The notes under the pieces were generated by a model that was not told where the DNA came from, made no database searches, and saw only the letters and a list, made by a program, of their open reading frames with translations. A stretch of DNA of 64,000 bases, taken from Bosea vaviloviae. Its GTDB lineage: Bacteria > Pseudomonadota > Alphaproteobacteria > Rhizobiales > Beijerinckiaceae. Location: NCBI RefSeq assembly GCF_001741865.1, contig NZ_CP017147.1:1975001-2039000 (forward strand), given 5' to 3'. Below, piece after piece: positions 24,454 through 33,189 of the stretch; position 1 is the stretch's first letter; every line of letters begins with the position of its first letter. Both the position numbers and the translations under genes were made by a program.

Positions 24454-25842
24454 ATGGCGTATCGCGCGGCGGTCGGGCGACAGAGTTACGTTTTCGCCGA
24501 TTTGAAGACCTTGCTGGCGAAGGCGACGCCCCTGCGCTCGGGCGATCAGCTCGCAGGCCTCGCCGCCGGCAGCATGGAAGAGATGATGGCAGCGCGCATG
24601 GCGCTGGCCGATCTGCCGCTGCGGACCTTCCTCGACGAGGCGCTGATTCCCTATGAGGAGGACGAGGTCACGCGATTGATCGTCGACAGCCATGATGCGG
24701 CGGCGTTCAAGCTGATCGCCTCGCTGACGGTCGGCGGCTTCCGCGACTGGCTCTGCTCGGATGCGGCGACGACGCCGGTCCTGGCCCGGCTCGCGCCCGG
24801 CATCACGCCGGAGATGGCGGCTGCCGTCTCCAAGCTGATGCGCAATCAGGATTTGATCCTGGTCGCCAGGAAGTGCCGGGTCGTCACGCGCTTCCGCAAC
24901 ACGCTCGGCCTGCCCGGCGCCATGGCGGTCAGGCTCCAGCCGAACCACCCGACCGACGATGTCGCCGGCATCCTCGCCTCGACCATGGACGGGCTGAGCT
25001 ATGGCTGCGGCGATGCCGTCATCGGCATCAATCCGGCCTCTGACAGCATGAGTACGATCGGCGACCTGCTGCGCCTGCTCGACGCGCTGATCGCGCGTTT
25101 CGAGATTCCGACACAGGCTTGCGTGCTGACCCATGTCACGAGCTCGGTGGCGCTGATCGAGCAGGGCGTGCCGGTCGATCTCGTCTTCCAGTCGGTGGCT
25201 GGAACGCAGGCAGCTAACGCCTCCTTCGGAGTGACGCTGGCCTTGCTGCAGGAGGGGCTGGAGGCTGGCCGCTCGCTGAAGCGCGGCACGGTCGGCGACA
25301 ACGTGATGTATTTCGAGACGGGCCAGGGCGCGGCGCTCTCGGCCAATGCCCATCACGGTGTCGACCAGCAGACGGTCGAGGCCCGCGCCTATGCGGTCTG
25401 CCGTGCCTATGAGCCGCTTCTGGTCAACACGGTCGTCGGCTTCATCGGCCCGGAATATCTCTATGACGGCAAGCAGATCATACGCGCCGGCCTCGAGGAC
25501 CATTTCTGCGGCAAGCTGATGGGCGTGCCGATGGGGTGCGACATCTGCTACACCAACCATGCCGAGGCCGATCAGGACGACATGGATACGCTTCTGACGC
25601 TGCTCGGCACGGCCGGCGTCAATTTCATCATGGGCATCCCCGGCGCCGACGACGTGATGCTGAACTATCAGTCGACCTCCTTCCACGACCAGCTCTATAT
25701 CCGCGAGGTGCTCGGCCTGAAGCGCGCGCCGGAATTCGAAGCCTGGCTCCGGCGGATGGACATCACCGACCCCGCGGGAAAGTTGAGCGCGGGACAGGGT
25801 GGCCAGGCCTTGCTCGCCGCCATGCAGGACCGCGCCGCATGA
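24454..25842 (+). CDS. eutB: Ethanolamine ammonia-lyase large subunit EutB
   Basis: EutB carries the active site of the adenosylcobalamin-dependent enzyme that splits ethanolamine to acetaldehyde and ammonia. The 462-residue product starts MAYRAAVGRQSYVFADLKTL and has RSGDQLAGLAAGS. LQPNHPTDDVAGI and GDAVIGINPASDS follow, then FETGQGAALSANAHHG and VPMGCDICYTNHAEADQDD. Length is normal. The start lies after a duplicated GAGGA ribosome site. eutC overlaps its stop by four bases. The cofactor made by the cob cluster 8 kb away is the one this enzyme needs. Confidence 0.97.
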   Translation: MAYRAAVGRQSYVFADLKTLLAKATPLRSGDQLAGLAAGSMEEMMAARMALADLPLRTFLDEALIPYEEDEVTRLIVDSHDAAAFKLIASLTVGGFRDWLCSDAATTPVLARLAPGITPEMAAAVSKLMRNQDLILVARKCRVVTRFRNTLGLPGAMAVRLQPNHPTDDVAGILASTMDGLSYGCGDAVIGINPASDSMSTIGDLLRLLDALIARFEIPTQACVLTHVTSSVALIEQGVPVDLVFQSVAGTQAANASFGVTLALLQEGLEAGRSLKRGTVGDNVMYFETGQGAALSANAHHGVDQQTVEARAYAVCRAYEPLLVNTVVGFIGPEYLYDGKQIIRAGLEDHFCGKLMGVPMGCDICYTNHAEADQDDMDTLLTLLGTAGVNFIMGIPGADDVMLNYQSTSFHDQLYIREVLGLKRAPEFEAWLRRMDITDPAGKLSAGQGGQALLAAMQDRAA

Positions 25843-26633
25843 AAACGCCGGACAAGCCTGCCTCCACGGCTCAGCGCTGGGCCGAACTCGCGCAATTGAC
25901 GCCGGCCCGCATCGCGCTTGGCCGCTCGGGCGCCTCGCTGCCGACGCGCGAGGTGCTGCGCTTCGGCCTCGCCCATGCGCTGGCGCGTGACGCGGTGCAC
26001 GAGCCCTTCCGTCCGGAGGGTCTGGCCGCGGACCTTGCGGCCTTGTCGCTGGATACGGTGATGGTCGAGAGCGCGGCCCGCTCGCGCGGCGATTATCTGC
26101 GCCGGCCCGATCTCGGCCGTGGCCTCTCGGAGGAGAGCCGCCGCGTGCTGTTGGCGCGGCGCGGCGCCTGCGATCTCGCCATCATCGTCGCCGACGGCTT
26201 GTCCTCGACCGCGATCCATCAGAACGCCGCCCCCTTCATCACGGCGCTGCTGCCGCATCTGAAGCGGCAGGGATTGACGCTCGCGCCGGTCGTGATCGCC
26301 TCGCAGGCCCGTGTCGCGCTCGGCGACGAAGCGGCCCATGCGCTGGGTGCGCGCATGGCGCTGGTGCTGATCGGCGAGCGGCCGGGCCTGTCCTCGCCGG
26401 ATTCGCTTGGCGCCTATCTCACCTTCGCGCCCAGGCCCGGCCTGACCGACGCCGCGCGCAACTGCATCTCCAACATCCGCCCCGGCGGACTCGATTTCGA
26501 GGCCGCCGCCTTCAAGCTAGCCTGGCTGATCGACCAGGCCTTCAATCGCTCGCTGACCGGCGTCGACCTCAAGGACGAGAGCGGCAGCGCGCTGGAGGGC
26601 GGGACAGCCGTCGGCGCCATCGCGGGGGCTTAG
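25839..26633 (+). CDS. eutC: Ethanolamine ammonia-lyase small subunit EutC
   Basis: EutC helps bind adenosylcobalamin and completes the EutBC enzyme. The 264-residue product has RIALGRSGASLPTREVLRF, typical of the family N-terminus, then VIVADGLSSTAIHQNA. VALGDEAAHALGARMALVLI, ERPGLSSPDSLGAYLTF and NCISNIRPGGL follow. The ATG at 25839 overlaps the eutB stop (ATGA). The TAG stop at 26631-26633 is also the first three bases of a dispersed TAGAGC repeat. No permease, microcompartment or regulator gene accompanies the pair here. Confidence 0.96.
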   Translation: MKTPDKPASTAQRWAELAQLTPARIALGRSGASLPTREVLRFGLAHALARDAVHEPFRPEGLAADLAALSLDTVMVESAARSRGDYLRRPDLGRGLSEESRRVLLARRGACDLAIIVADGLSSTAIHQNAAPFITALLPHLKRQGLTLAPVVIASQARVALGDEAAHALGARMALVLIGERPGLSSPDSLGAYLTFAPRPGLTDAARNCISNIRPGGLDFEAAAFKLAWLIDQAFNRSLTGVDLKDESGSALEGGTAVGAIAGA

Positions 26634-26696
26634 AGCGTTTTCGAGCGAAGTGGATGCCGGTTCGCGTGAAGAAAACGCGTTAAAACAAAGATCTAG
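26631..26696 (+). repeat. TAGAGCGTTTTC dispersed repeat, copy 1, overlapping the eutC stop
   Basis: The copy starts TAGAGCGTTTTCGAGCGAAG and continues to GAAGAAAACGCGTTAAAACA, with GCGTTTTC and GAAAACGC as inverted arms. It ends near GATCTAG. Its first three bases are the eutC stop codon. Other copies are at 28025, 45430 and 57187. A second hairpin-like unit (GAGCGATT...AATTGCTC, about 26695-26734) follows directly. The remainder of the gap to the TetR gene has nothing recognisable. Confidence 0.9.
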
Positions 26697-26810
26697 AGCG
26701 ATTGCGCGTCCAATCGGATCGGAAATTGCTCCAGCGTCGCGAATTGTTCAGGCTAAGGACAGGAACCCCCCTTTCCGTTCAATCAGGCGCTAGCCGTGGT
26801 TGATCCGTGT

Positions 26811-27434
26811 TCAGGATGCATCCCCAAGATACAGGCGGATCATTCTGACCAGCTCATGGCGTATGCGGGGTTCATGCAGGTTGCCGCGGCGCGCGGCGTT
26901 GTGAATCACGCCGTCGATTGCGTCTGAAATGGTAATTCCGATCGTTTCATCAGAAGCATCGGTCTTTTTCGGCCGGTGCATCGCGACGGCCTCGGTGTAG
27001 TAAGAAATGTACTGTGCCTCTATCTGGATATTTTGAGTTCTGTACGATTCCAGGCCCGGCGCCTCATCGAGAAGAACCCTATGCAATCCGGGATGGATCT
27101 TGTGGGCCTCGACTATGTTGGAGACGAGTACCTCCACGAAGCCGGCTAGGGGCAGTGCTGCCGCGAGCGCATTCCTCACCGCAGCCAGGCTGTCATCGAG
27201 ATGCTTTCGTCGGATCGCTCCAACCAACGAAACCTTGTCGGGAAAATACTGATACAGCGATCCGATGCTGACCCCGGCTGCCTCGGCAACCTTGTTGGTG
27301 GTGAAGCCCACCCAGCCCTGCTCGCTCAAAATGCGAGCCCCCGCTTCGATCACGGCCTCGACCGTTGCCCGTGAGCGAGCTTGACGCGGCTCCTTCCGCA
27401 TAACGGGCTGCTTTTTGGCAATGCGAGTAGACAA
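26811..27434 (-). CDS. TetR family transcriptional regulator
   Basis: This 207-residue regulator has the N-terminal helix-turn-helix domain ATVEAVIEAGARILSEQGW, TTNKVAEAAGVSIGSLYQYF and FPDKVSLVGAIRRKHLDD. A ligand-binding C-terminal domain follows. Two upstream ATG codons are possible; the first gives a basic leader MSTRIAKKQPVMRKEPRQ. It is divergent from a DinB-family gene, with a 27 bp inverted repeat in the gap, so it probably represses itself and that gene. The composition here is less GC-rich than the cob region. Confidence 0.88.
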   Translation of the reverse strand: MSTRIAKKQPVMRKEPRQARSRATVEAVIEAGARILSEQGWVGFTTNKVAEAAGVSIGSLYQYFPDKVSLVGAIRRKHLDDSLAAVRNALAAALPLAGFVEVLVSNIVEAHKIHPGLHRVLLDEAPGLESYRTQNIQIEAQYISYYTEAVAMHRPKKTDASDETIGITISDAIDGVIHNAARRGNLHEPRIRHELVRMIRLYLGDAS

Positions 27435-27450
27435 TCTGGCTCCTCCACTC

Positions 27451-27477
27451 AGAATGTAGAGAACTTACTCACATTCT
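27451..27477. promoter_or_regulatory. Operator-like palindrome between tetR-type and dinB-type genes
   Basis: AGAATGT (27451-27457) and ACATTCT (27471-27477) are perfect inverted arms around 13 bases, with partial pairing further in (AGAG/CTC). Size and position between divergent genes fit a TetR-dimer operator. Confidence 0.6.
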
Positions 27478-27499
27478 TTCGATGGAGGAAAGCGCGGTC

Positions 27500-28027
27500 A
27501 TGAGTGAATTGTTTCAAGTTTTGTATGGCTATCAAGCGTGGGCAAACAGCGATCTGCTCGATCAACTGGCGGCAATCGATCCAAAGGCGCAGGCCACGGA
27601 GTTTCACACGGCCATTCGGTTGACCAATCACTATCATGTCGTAGCGAGGATATTTGCGGCGCATCTGGACGGTCGAGCGCATGATTATGCGTCAGACAAC
27701 ACTGTCGAGACGCCGGAGTTGAATGAACTTCACGAATCTGTCGCCGCAATCGATCGCTGGTACCAGGACTACGTGCGCCCGCTCACTTCGGACAAACTCT
27801 CCGAGCCAGTCGCCTTTACATTCACCGATGGAGACAAAGGCTGCATGACGCGACAGGAAATGCTCATGCATGTCGCTTTGCATTCGGCAATCCATCGTGG
27901 TGAGGTCTGCCGAATCCTGTCACAGCTGGCGATCTCACCTCCATGGGACACGCTCGCCGTCTACCTGCATCAGGCGGAGCCATCGCGTCGTTTGCAGGGC
28001 AGCATGCGGGCGATGTCGATCAGCTAG
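27500..28027 (+). CDS. DinB family metal-binding protein
   Basis: This 175-residue four-helix DinB/YfiT-like protein has the histidines expected for the metal site: the first in LTNHYHVVARI and two in LMHVALHSAIHRGEV. Members include thiol-dependent transferases and stress proteins; the reaction is unknown here. The ATG at 27500 is chosen because a GGAGGAAAG ribosome site lies 10 bp before it; the ATG at 27482 is part of that site. The TAG stop doubles as the first bases of a dispersed repeat. Probably controlled by the divergent TetR protein. Confidence 0.86.
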   Translation: MSELFQVLYGYQAWANSDLLDQLAAIDPKAQATEFHTAIRLTNHYHVVARIFAAHLDGRAHDYASDNTVETPELNELHESVAAIDRWYQDYVRPLTSDKLSEPVAFTFTDGDKGCMTRQEMLMHVALHSAIHRGEVCRILSQLAISPPWDTLAVYLHQAEPSRRLQGSMRAMSIS

Positions 28028-28090
28028 AGCGTTTTCGAGCGAAGTGGACACCGGTTCGCGTGAAGAAAACGCGTTCAAACAAAGAGCTAG
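28025..28090 (+). repeat. TAGAGCGTTTTC dispersed repeat, copy 2, overlapping the dinB-type stop
   Basis: Nearly identical to the copy at 26631: TAGAGCGTTTTCGAGCGAAG, GGACACCGGTTCGCGTGAAG, AAAACGCG, ending GAGCTAG. Its first bases are the stop codon of the DinB-family gene, and its last bases touch the next hairpin. Confidence 0.92.
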
Positions 28091-28129
28091 AACCGTTGAA
28101 CGATCCAATGGCATCGTTCAACGGTTCTA
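28088..28129. terminator. 17 bp perfect hairpin between convergent genes
   Basis: TAGAACCGTTGAACGAT, an 8-base loop (CCAATGGC) and ATCGTTCAACGGTTCTA. The right arm contains the TAG stop of the haloacid dehalogenase gene. It may end transcription in both directions, though there is no T-tract; the flanking CTAG suggests it belongs to the TAGAGC repeat group. Confidence 0.65.
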
Positions 28130-28867
28130 GAGCCCAGCGATCACTCCCGGCAACTCGCCCAGCGAGCCGATCACCCAATCGGGCCTCTCGCCCAGCTGCT
28201 CCTCCTGCATGCGCAGCGCCTTGAACAAGGTCTTCGGCGGGATCGGGGCCGCGCTTGCGATCTCGGCATGCAGCGCCGCCGCTGAAACCCGTGCGATCCG
28301 CGCGACCTTGAAGCCGAAATGCTTGGCGCCGGCGACGTCAAAGCCGTTCGAGGAGACGAAGACGACCTCATCGGGCTTCACGCCCATCCGCTCTTCGACC
28401 AGCCGGTAGCTGCGCGGATCGGGCTTGTAGACCCGCGCGGCGTCGATGCTGAGCACGGCCTCGAAGCGGTTTGCCAGATCGCTATTGCCCACCAGCGCAT
28501 CGAGCATGGCCGGACTGCCGTTCGAGAGGATGGCGAGCCGCTTGCCCGCCAGCGCATCGAGCGCGGCGAGGCTGTCGGGATAGGGTGCGAGATGGTTGTA
28601 GGCCTCGGCCAGGGCGGTGATCGCCGCCTCGCCCGCGCTCAGGCCCAGGACATCGAGCGTGTAGGCGAGCGAATCCCGCGTCACTGTCCAGAAATCGGCA
28701 TAGGCGCCCATGGCGGAGCGCAGCCAGGTGTATTCGAGCTGCTTCATCCGCCAGATCTGGGTGATGGTCTCGCCATGGCCGGGAAAGGCGGCCTCGGTCG
28801 CGCCGGCGACGGACTGAACGTCGTAGAGGGTGCCATAGGCGTCGAAGACGAAGGCCTTGATGGTCAT
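28127..28867 (-). CDS. Haloacid dehalogenase, type II
   Basis: This 246-residue HAD-superfamily hydrolase is of the L-2-haloacid dehalogenase subgroup. The nucleophile Asp lies in FVFDAYGTLYDVQSV. RLAILSNGSPAMLDAL, then RVYKPDPRSYRLVEE, then VFVSSNGFDVAGAKHFGF follow the order and spacing of type II dehalogenases. The N-terminal extension in the open frame is rejected because MTIKAFVFDAYG is the standard start. Actual dehalogenase activity is a family-based guess; some relatives hydrolyse phosphates. The stop codon lies in a hairpin. Confidence 0.9.
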   Translation of the reverse strand: MTIKAFVFDAYGTLYDVQSVAGATEAAFPGHGETITQIWRMKQLEYTWLRSAMGAYADFWTVTRDSLAYTLDVLGLSAGEAAITALAEAYNHLAPYPDSLAALDALAGKRLAILSNGSPAMLDALVGNSDLANRFEAVLSIDAARVYKPDPRSYRLVEERMGVKPDEVVFVSSNGFDVAGAKHFGFKVARIARVSAAALHAEIASAAPIPPKTLFKALRMQEEQLGERPDWVIGSLGELPGVIAGL

Positions 28868-28884
28868 TAGGCGGTTCCCGTTTT

Positions 28885-29550
28885 TCAATCGTCGCTGTAG
28901 CGCTGCTCCAGCCAGGGATCGCCGCGATCGTGATAGCCGCGCACCTCCCAGAAGCCTGGCTGGTTGCGATCGACGAATTCGATCCGCTTCAGCCATTTCG
29001 CGCTTTTCCAGAAATAGAGCTTCGGCAGCACGAGCCTGACCGGCCCGCCATGCTCGCCCGTCAGGGGCTCGCCCTCCCAGCTATGGGCCAGCAGCGCATC
29101 CTCGCTGGCGAAATCCGCGAGCGTCAGATTGGTGGTGTAACCGTCATGGGAGTGCAGCACGACGAAGCCGGCCTCGGGCTTCGGCTGGGCGAGGTCGAGC
29201 AAGCTGCGCGTCGCCACGCCCTGCCAGCGATTGTCGTAGCGCGACCAGGTCGTGACGCAGTGGATGTCGGAAGTCTCGCTCGCCTGCTCCTGCGCCATGA
29301 AATCCGCCCAGCGCCAGTGCAAACGGTTCTCGACCGCGCCGTCGATGTCGAGTGTCCAGTTCGCGGTCGAAATCTCGGGCTGGAGGCCGAGATCGAGCAC
29401 CGGCCAGTCCTTGACCAGATGCTGGCCGGGCGGCAGCCGCTCGCTGTCGGGCCGGCTGATGCGTCCGGTCAGGAATTTCCCGGCCCGCGCCCAGGCCTGC
29501 TTGGTGCGCGTCAGCTTGCTGTCGTCGGGTGTGTCGGGATCGCTGGTCAT
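28885..29550 (-). CDS. Sulfite oxidase-like molybdopterin oxidoreductase
   Basis: The 221-residue protein contains only the molybdopterin-binding domain of the sulfite oxidase family. The ligand cysteine lies in SDIHCVTTWSRYDNRWQGV, and HSHDGYTTNLTLADF and LTGEHGGPVRLVLPKLYFWK follow. There is no twin-arginine signal and no heme domain, so it is probably cytoplasmic. The family is widespread and the substrate is not known. It starts 17 bp upstream of the HAD gene on the same strand, so both may be cotranscribed. Confidence 0.88.
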   Translation of the reverse strand: MTSDPDTPDDSKLTRTKQAWARAGKFLTGRISRPDSERLPPGQHLVKDWPVLDLGLQPEISTANWTLDIDGAVENRLHWRWADFMAQEQASETSDIHCVTTWSRYDNRWQGVATRSLLDLAQPKPEAGFVVLHSHDGYTTNLTLADFASEDALLAHSWEGEPLTGEHGGPVRLVLPKLYFWKSAKWLKRIEFVDRNQPGFWEVRGYHDRGDPWLEQRYSDD

Positions 29551-29929
29551 GGCCGTTTCCTGGCGGTCTCCTCTCAGGCGCAGCCCTCACTATAAGGTTT
29601 TCCGTCCTGGCCGTCGCTGCGCGAAACGGACAAGAACCCTTGCCCTGCCGTCCGCTTTGCACTACATCGCGCCTGTCCGAAGGGCCGTGATCGATCACAG
29701 CCGGGGGCGGCCTTTTAGGCCTGCTCCCGTTTCGTGTTTGGAGCGGATCGTTCGGATGCGGATCGATGCCGGCGGCCAAGCGCCGCCCGTTCTCGTCCCG
29801 GCGCCTCAGAGCGCGGGAAGAGCGGGCAGGCCTCTCAGGAGGCGCCGACGGACAGGTCCGGCCTGTGGCACAAACCCAATCGGCGCTTGCCGGCTTTGCG
29901 GGATCCGCGAGCTGGCGTCAGGAGAATAC
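29551..29929 (+). promoter_or_regulatory. Long leader region of rpsA, structured
   Basis: This 379 bp stretch has no gene. It contains GGCCTTTTAGGCC near 29711 and a stem GGCGCCTC/GAGGCGCC (29800-29807 with 29839-29846). A small ACAGG/CCTGT hairpin follows. A GGAGAA ribosome site stands just before the rpsA ATG. S1 is known in other bacteria to repress its own translation through a structured leader; whether this one does so is inference. No firm promoter was identified; TATAAG near 29591 is a possible -10 box. Confidence 0.45.
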
Positions 29930-31636
29930 ATGTCAGCCGTAGAAAGCTATCATTCGGGTCGCGAGGATTTCGCCGCCCTGCTCGAGGAATCGTTCGGCCA
30001 GAACGAAGCCCTCGAAGGTTCAGTCATCAAGGGCATCGTCGTCGCCATCGAAAAAGACATGGCGATCATCGATGTCGGCCTGAAGACGGAAGGGCGCGTC
30101 GCGCTCAAGGAATTCAACGGCCCCGGCCGTGACCAGGACATCAAGGTCGGCGACGAGGTCGAGGTCTATCTGGACCGGATCGAAAACGCGCTCGGCGAAG
30201 CCGTCATCTCGCGCGACAAGGCTCGCCGCGAGGAGAGCTGGGTCAAGCTCGAGAAGGCTTTCGAGGCTCGCGAGAAGGTCTCGGGCGTTATCTTCAACAC
30301 CGTCAAGGGCGGCTACACCGTCGATCTCGACGGCGCTGTCGCCTTCCTGCCGCGTTCGCAGGTCGACATCCGTCCGATCCGCGACGTCGGCCCGCTGATG
30401 GGCCAGCCGCAGCCCTTCGAGATCCTCAAGATGGATCGCCGCCGCGGCAACATTGTCGTGTCGCGCCGCACCGTCCTCGAAGAGACCCGCGCCGAGGCTC
30501 GTTCCGAGCTCGTGGCTTCGCTCGAAGAGGGCCAGGTCATCGACGGCGTCGTCAAGAACATCACCGAATACGGTGCGTTCGTTGACCTGGGCGGCATCGA
30601 CGGCCTGCTCCATGTCACCGACATGGCCTGGCGTCGCGTCAACCATCCGTCCGAGGTCGTGACCATCGGCCAGACGGTCAAGGTCAAGATCATCAAGATC
30701 AACCAGGACACGCACCGCATCTCGCTCGGCATCAAGCAATTGCTTGCTGATCCGTGGGATGGCATTGCGGCCCGTTACCCCGTCGGTGCGCGCCTCAAGG
30801 GTCGCGTCACCAACATCACGGACTACGGCGCGTTCGTCGAAGTGGAGCCGGGCATCGAAGGCCTCATCCACGTCTCCGAGATGTCCTGGACCAAGAAGAA
30901 CGTCCACCCCGGCAAGATCGTCTCGACCTCGCAGGAAGTCGACGTCGCGATCCTCGAGGTCGATCAGGTCAAGCGCCGCATCTCGCTGGGTCTCAAGCAG
31001 ACCCTGCGCAACCCCTGGGAGGTCTTCGCGGAGACCCACCCGAGCGGTGCGGTGGTCGAGGGCGAGGTCAAGAACAAGACCGAGTTCGGCCTGTTCCTGG
31101 GTCTCGAAGGCGATATCGACGGCATGATCCATCTCTCGGATCTCGACTGGAACCGTCCGGGCGAGCAGGTCATCGAGGAATACAAGAAGGGCGACATGCT
31201 GCAGGCTGTCGTTCTCGATGTGGACGTCGAGAAGGAGCGTATCTCGCTCGGCCTGAAGCAGCTCGGCGGCGATCCCTTCGTGGATGCCGGCGAGTTCAAG
31301 AAGGGCCAGGTCGTCACCACTGAGGTGATCGAGGTCAAGGAAGCCGGTCTCGACGTCAAGATCGTCGGCACCGACATGACCACCTTCATCAAGCGCGCCG
31401 AAATCGCGCGCGATCGTGCCGAGCAGCGCCCTGAGCGCTTCGCGGCCGGCGAAAAGGTCGACGCCCGCGTCATCCTGTTCGACAAGAAGGCCCGCAAGAT
31501 CCAGGTCTCGATCAAGGCTCTGGAAATGGCCGAGGAGAAGGAGGCGATGGCGCAGTACGGCTCCGCCGACTCCGGCGCCTCGCTCGGCGACATCCTGGGC
31601 GCCGCCCTCAAGAAGGCGACGACCGAGAAGAAGTGA
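29930..31636 (+). CDS. rpsA: 30S ribosomal protein S1
   Basis: This 568-residue protein has six S1 RNA-binding domains, visible as repeated motifs such as [35 protein letters not shown] and [17 protein letters not shown]. Each is followed by HVTDMAW, HVSEMSW or HLSDLDW. S1 holds mRNA on the 30S subunit during initiation. The ATG at 29930 has a GGAGAA ribosome site and gives the usual N-terminus. The cmk gene that often precedes rpsA is absent. An intrinsic terminator follows. Confidence 0.97.
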   Translation: MSAVESYHSGREDFAALLEESFGQNEALEGSVIKGIVVAIEKDMAIIDVGLKTEGRVALKEFNGPGRDQDIKVGDEVEVYLDRIENALGEAVISRDKARREESWVKLEKAFEAREKVSGVIFNTVKGGYTVDLDGAVAFLPRSQVDIRPIRDVGPLMGQPQPFEILKMDRRRGNIVVSRRTVLEETRAEARSELVASLEEGQVIDGVVKNITEYGAFVDLGGIDGLLHVTDMAWRRVNHPSEVVTIGQTVKVKIIKINQDTHRISLGIKQLLADPWDGIAARYPVGARLKGRVTNITDYGAFVEVEPGIEGLIHVSEMSWTKKNVHPGKIVSTSQEVDVAILEVDQVKRRISLGLKQTLRNPWEVFAETHPSGAVVEGEVKNKTEFGLFLGLEGDIDGMIHLSDLDWNRPGEQVIEEYKKGDMLQAVVLDVDVEKERISLGLKQLGGDPFVDAGEFKKGQVVTTEVIEVKEAGLDVKIVGTDMTTFIKRAEIARDRAEQRPERFAAGEKVDARVILFDKKARKIQVSIKALEMAEEKEAMAQYGSADSGASLGDILGAALKKATTEKK

Positions 31637-31671
31637 GGTTTCGGCCGCGAAAGCGGCCGGCCCATCAGACC

Positions 31672-31703
31672 AGCCCGCGCGGAGCAATCCGCGCGGGCTT
31701 TTG
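31672..31703 (+). terminator. Intrinsic terminator of rpsA
   Basis: AGCCCGCGCGG, loop AGCAAT, CCGCGCGGGCT, followed by TTTTGTTTCTTTTT. A second small GGCCGC/GCGGCC hairpin precedes it at 31643-31658. Confidence 0.92.
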
Positions 31704-31718
31704 TTTCTTTTTCGAGTG

Positions 31719-31776
31719 AATGGCGAGTAGCGAATGGCGAGTGGACCTCCTCACTCGCTATTCGCTACTCGCCATT
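31719..31776. repeat. 25 bp inverted repeat of GCGAATGGCGAGTAG type
   Basis: The left arm, starting AATGGCGAGTAGCGAATGGC, pairs with the right arm ending GCTACTCGCCATT, with one mismatch and an 8-base loop. The arms themselves are built from the repeated pieces GGCGAGT and AGCGAAT. It lies between the rpsA terminator and the Hsp70 gene and could form a long stem in either transcript. Confidence 0.85.
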
Positions 31777-31796
31777 GGCCCCTTGAGGATTTCACC

Positions 31797-33086
31797 ATGA
31801 CCACCGCGGCGATCGGCATCGATTTCGGCACCACCAACAGCGTGGTTGCCCTGGCGCGCGCCGACGGCTCGGTGGCGACGCGGTCCTTCGCGACCAGGCA
31901 GGGCGCGGTCGACGCCTATCGTTCGGCCCTGATGTTCTGGCGCGAGGGCCGGCCGCCCAAGACCCATGTCGCTCATGTCAGCGGGCCCGATGCCCTCGAC
32001 ATGGCGCTCGGCATGACGACGGAGCATCGCTTCCTGCAATCGCTGAAGACACATCTCTCCAGCCGCGCCTTCCAGGAGACGCGGCTGTTCGGCAAGCTGT
32101 TCAGGCTCGAGGACCTGATCGGCGTGTTCCTGACCGATCTCGTGGCCGGCCTCGACGACGTAGCGGAGACACCGCTGGTCTCAGGGCGCCCGGTCGTCTT
32201 CGCCGGCGAGCGGCCCGATGAGGAGCTCGCGCTCGGGCGGCTGCGCGCCTCCTACGGCAAAGCCGGGATGCCCGCCGTCGATTTCGCCTATGAGCCGCTC
32301 GGTGCGGCCTATTGGTATGCCCGCGACCTGAAGACGCCGCAGACCATGCTGGTCGCGGATTTCGGCGGCGGCACCAGCGACTTCTCGGTGATGCGCTTCG
32401 AGCCCGGCGGAGCGGGCCGGCTCGATGCGATCCCGCTCTCCCATGCCGGCGTCGGTGTCGCCGGCGACACCTTCGACTACCGCATCATCGAGCACGCGAT
32501 CTCGCCGCGTCTCGGCAAGGGCACGCAATATCGCTCCTTCGAGAAGCTCCTGCCGATCCCGGCGCATTACCACGCCGCCTTCGCGCAATGGCACCGGCTC
32601 TCGCTGATGAAAAGCCGCGAGACCATGGCCGAGCTCAAGGCGCTGATCCGCGATGCAGTCGAGCCCGGCAAGCTCGAGGATCTGCTGACCGTGATCGAAT
32701 ATGATCTCGGCTACGAACTCTACCGCGCAGTGTCGGCCGCCAAGATCGCGCTCTCGGACGTCGACGAGACCCGGCTCAGCTTCCGCCAGATGGATGTGAC
32801 GATCGAGGCCCCGATCCGCCGCCGCGATTTCGACAGCTGGATCGCGGACGATGTCGGCGCGATCGAGACGGCGCTCGACAAGGCCTTGAGCGAAGCGAAT
32901 GTCTCCACTGGGGCGATCGAGGCCGTGTTCATGACCGGCGGCACCTCTCACGTCCCGGCAGTGCGGGCGCTGTTCGACCGCCGCTTCGGGGCGAGCCGCG
33001 TTCATATCGGCGATGCCTTCCGCTCGGTGGCGAGCGGGCTCGCCTTGCTGGCGCTGGACAGGGCGCGCGCCACGGTTGCGGCTTAA
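31797..33086 (+). CDS. Hsp70-family ATPase, YegD-like, no substrate-binding domain
   Basis: The 429-residue actin-fold ATPase has phosphate-1 AIGIDFGTTNSVVALA, phosphate-2 VADFGGGTSDFSVMRF and the adenosine motif FMTGGTSHVPAVRALF. It ends right after the ATPase fold, without the beta-sandwich and lid of DnaK, which resembles E. coli YegD. It is therefore unlikely to be a general chaperone, and its role is unknown. The ATG at 31797 follows the inverted repeat. No DnaJ or GrpE gene is adjacent; grpE lies 13 kb away. Confidence 0.88.
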   Translation: MTTAAIGIDFGTTNSVVALARADGSVATRSFATRQGAVDAYRSALMFWREGRPPKTHVAHVSGPDALDMALGMTTEHRFLQSLKTHLSSRAFQETRLFGKLFRLEDLIGVFLTDLVAGLDDVAETPLVSGRPVVFAGERPDEELALGRLRASYGKAGMPAVDFAYEPLGAAYWYARDLKTPQTMLVADFGGGTSDFSVMRFEPGGAGRLDAIPLSHAGVGVAGDTFDYRIIEHAISPRLGKGTQYRSFEKLLPIPAHYHAAFAQWHRLSLMKSRETMAELKALIRDAVEPGKLEDLLTVIEYDLGYELYRAVSAAKIALSDVDETRLSFRQMDVTIEAPIRRRDFDSWIADDVGAIETALDKALSEANVSTGAIEAVFMTGGTSHVPAVRALFDRRFGASRVHIGDAFRSVASGLALLALDRARATVAA

Positions 33087-33189
33087 GCGGCCTCAGAATC
33101 CCTAACAGCCTCTAAGTCCACCTCTTCGTCTTGCCCGCCCGGCACGGCGAGGCTACATCACGGGGCCGCAAACCCGGAGCGCTGACCTC

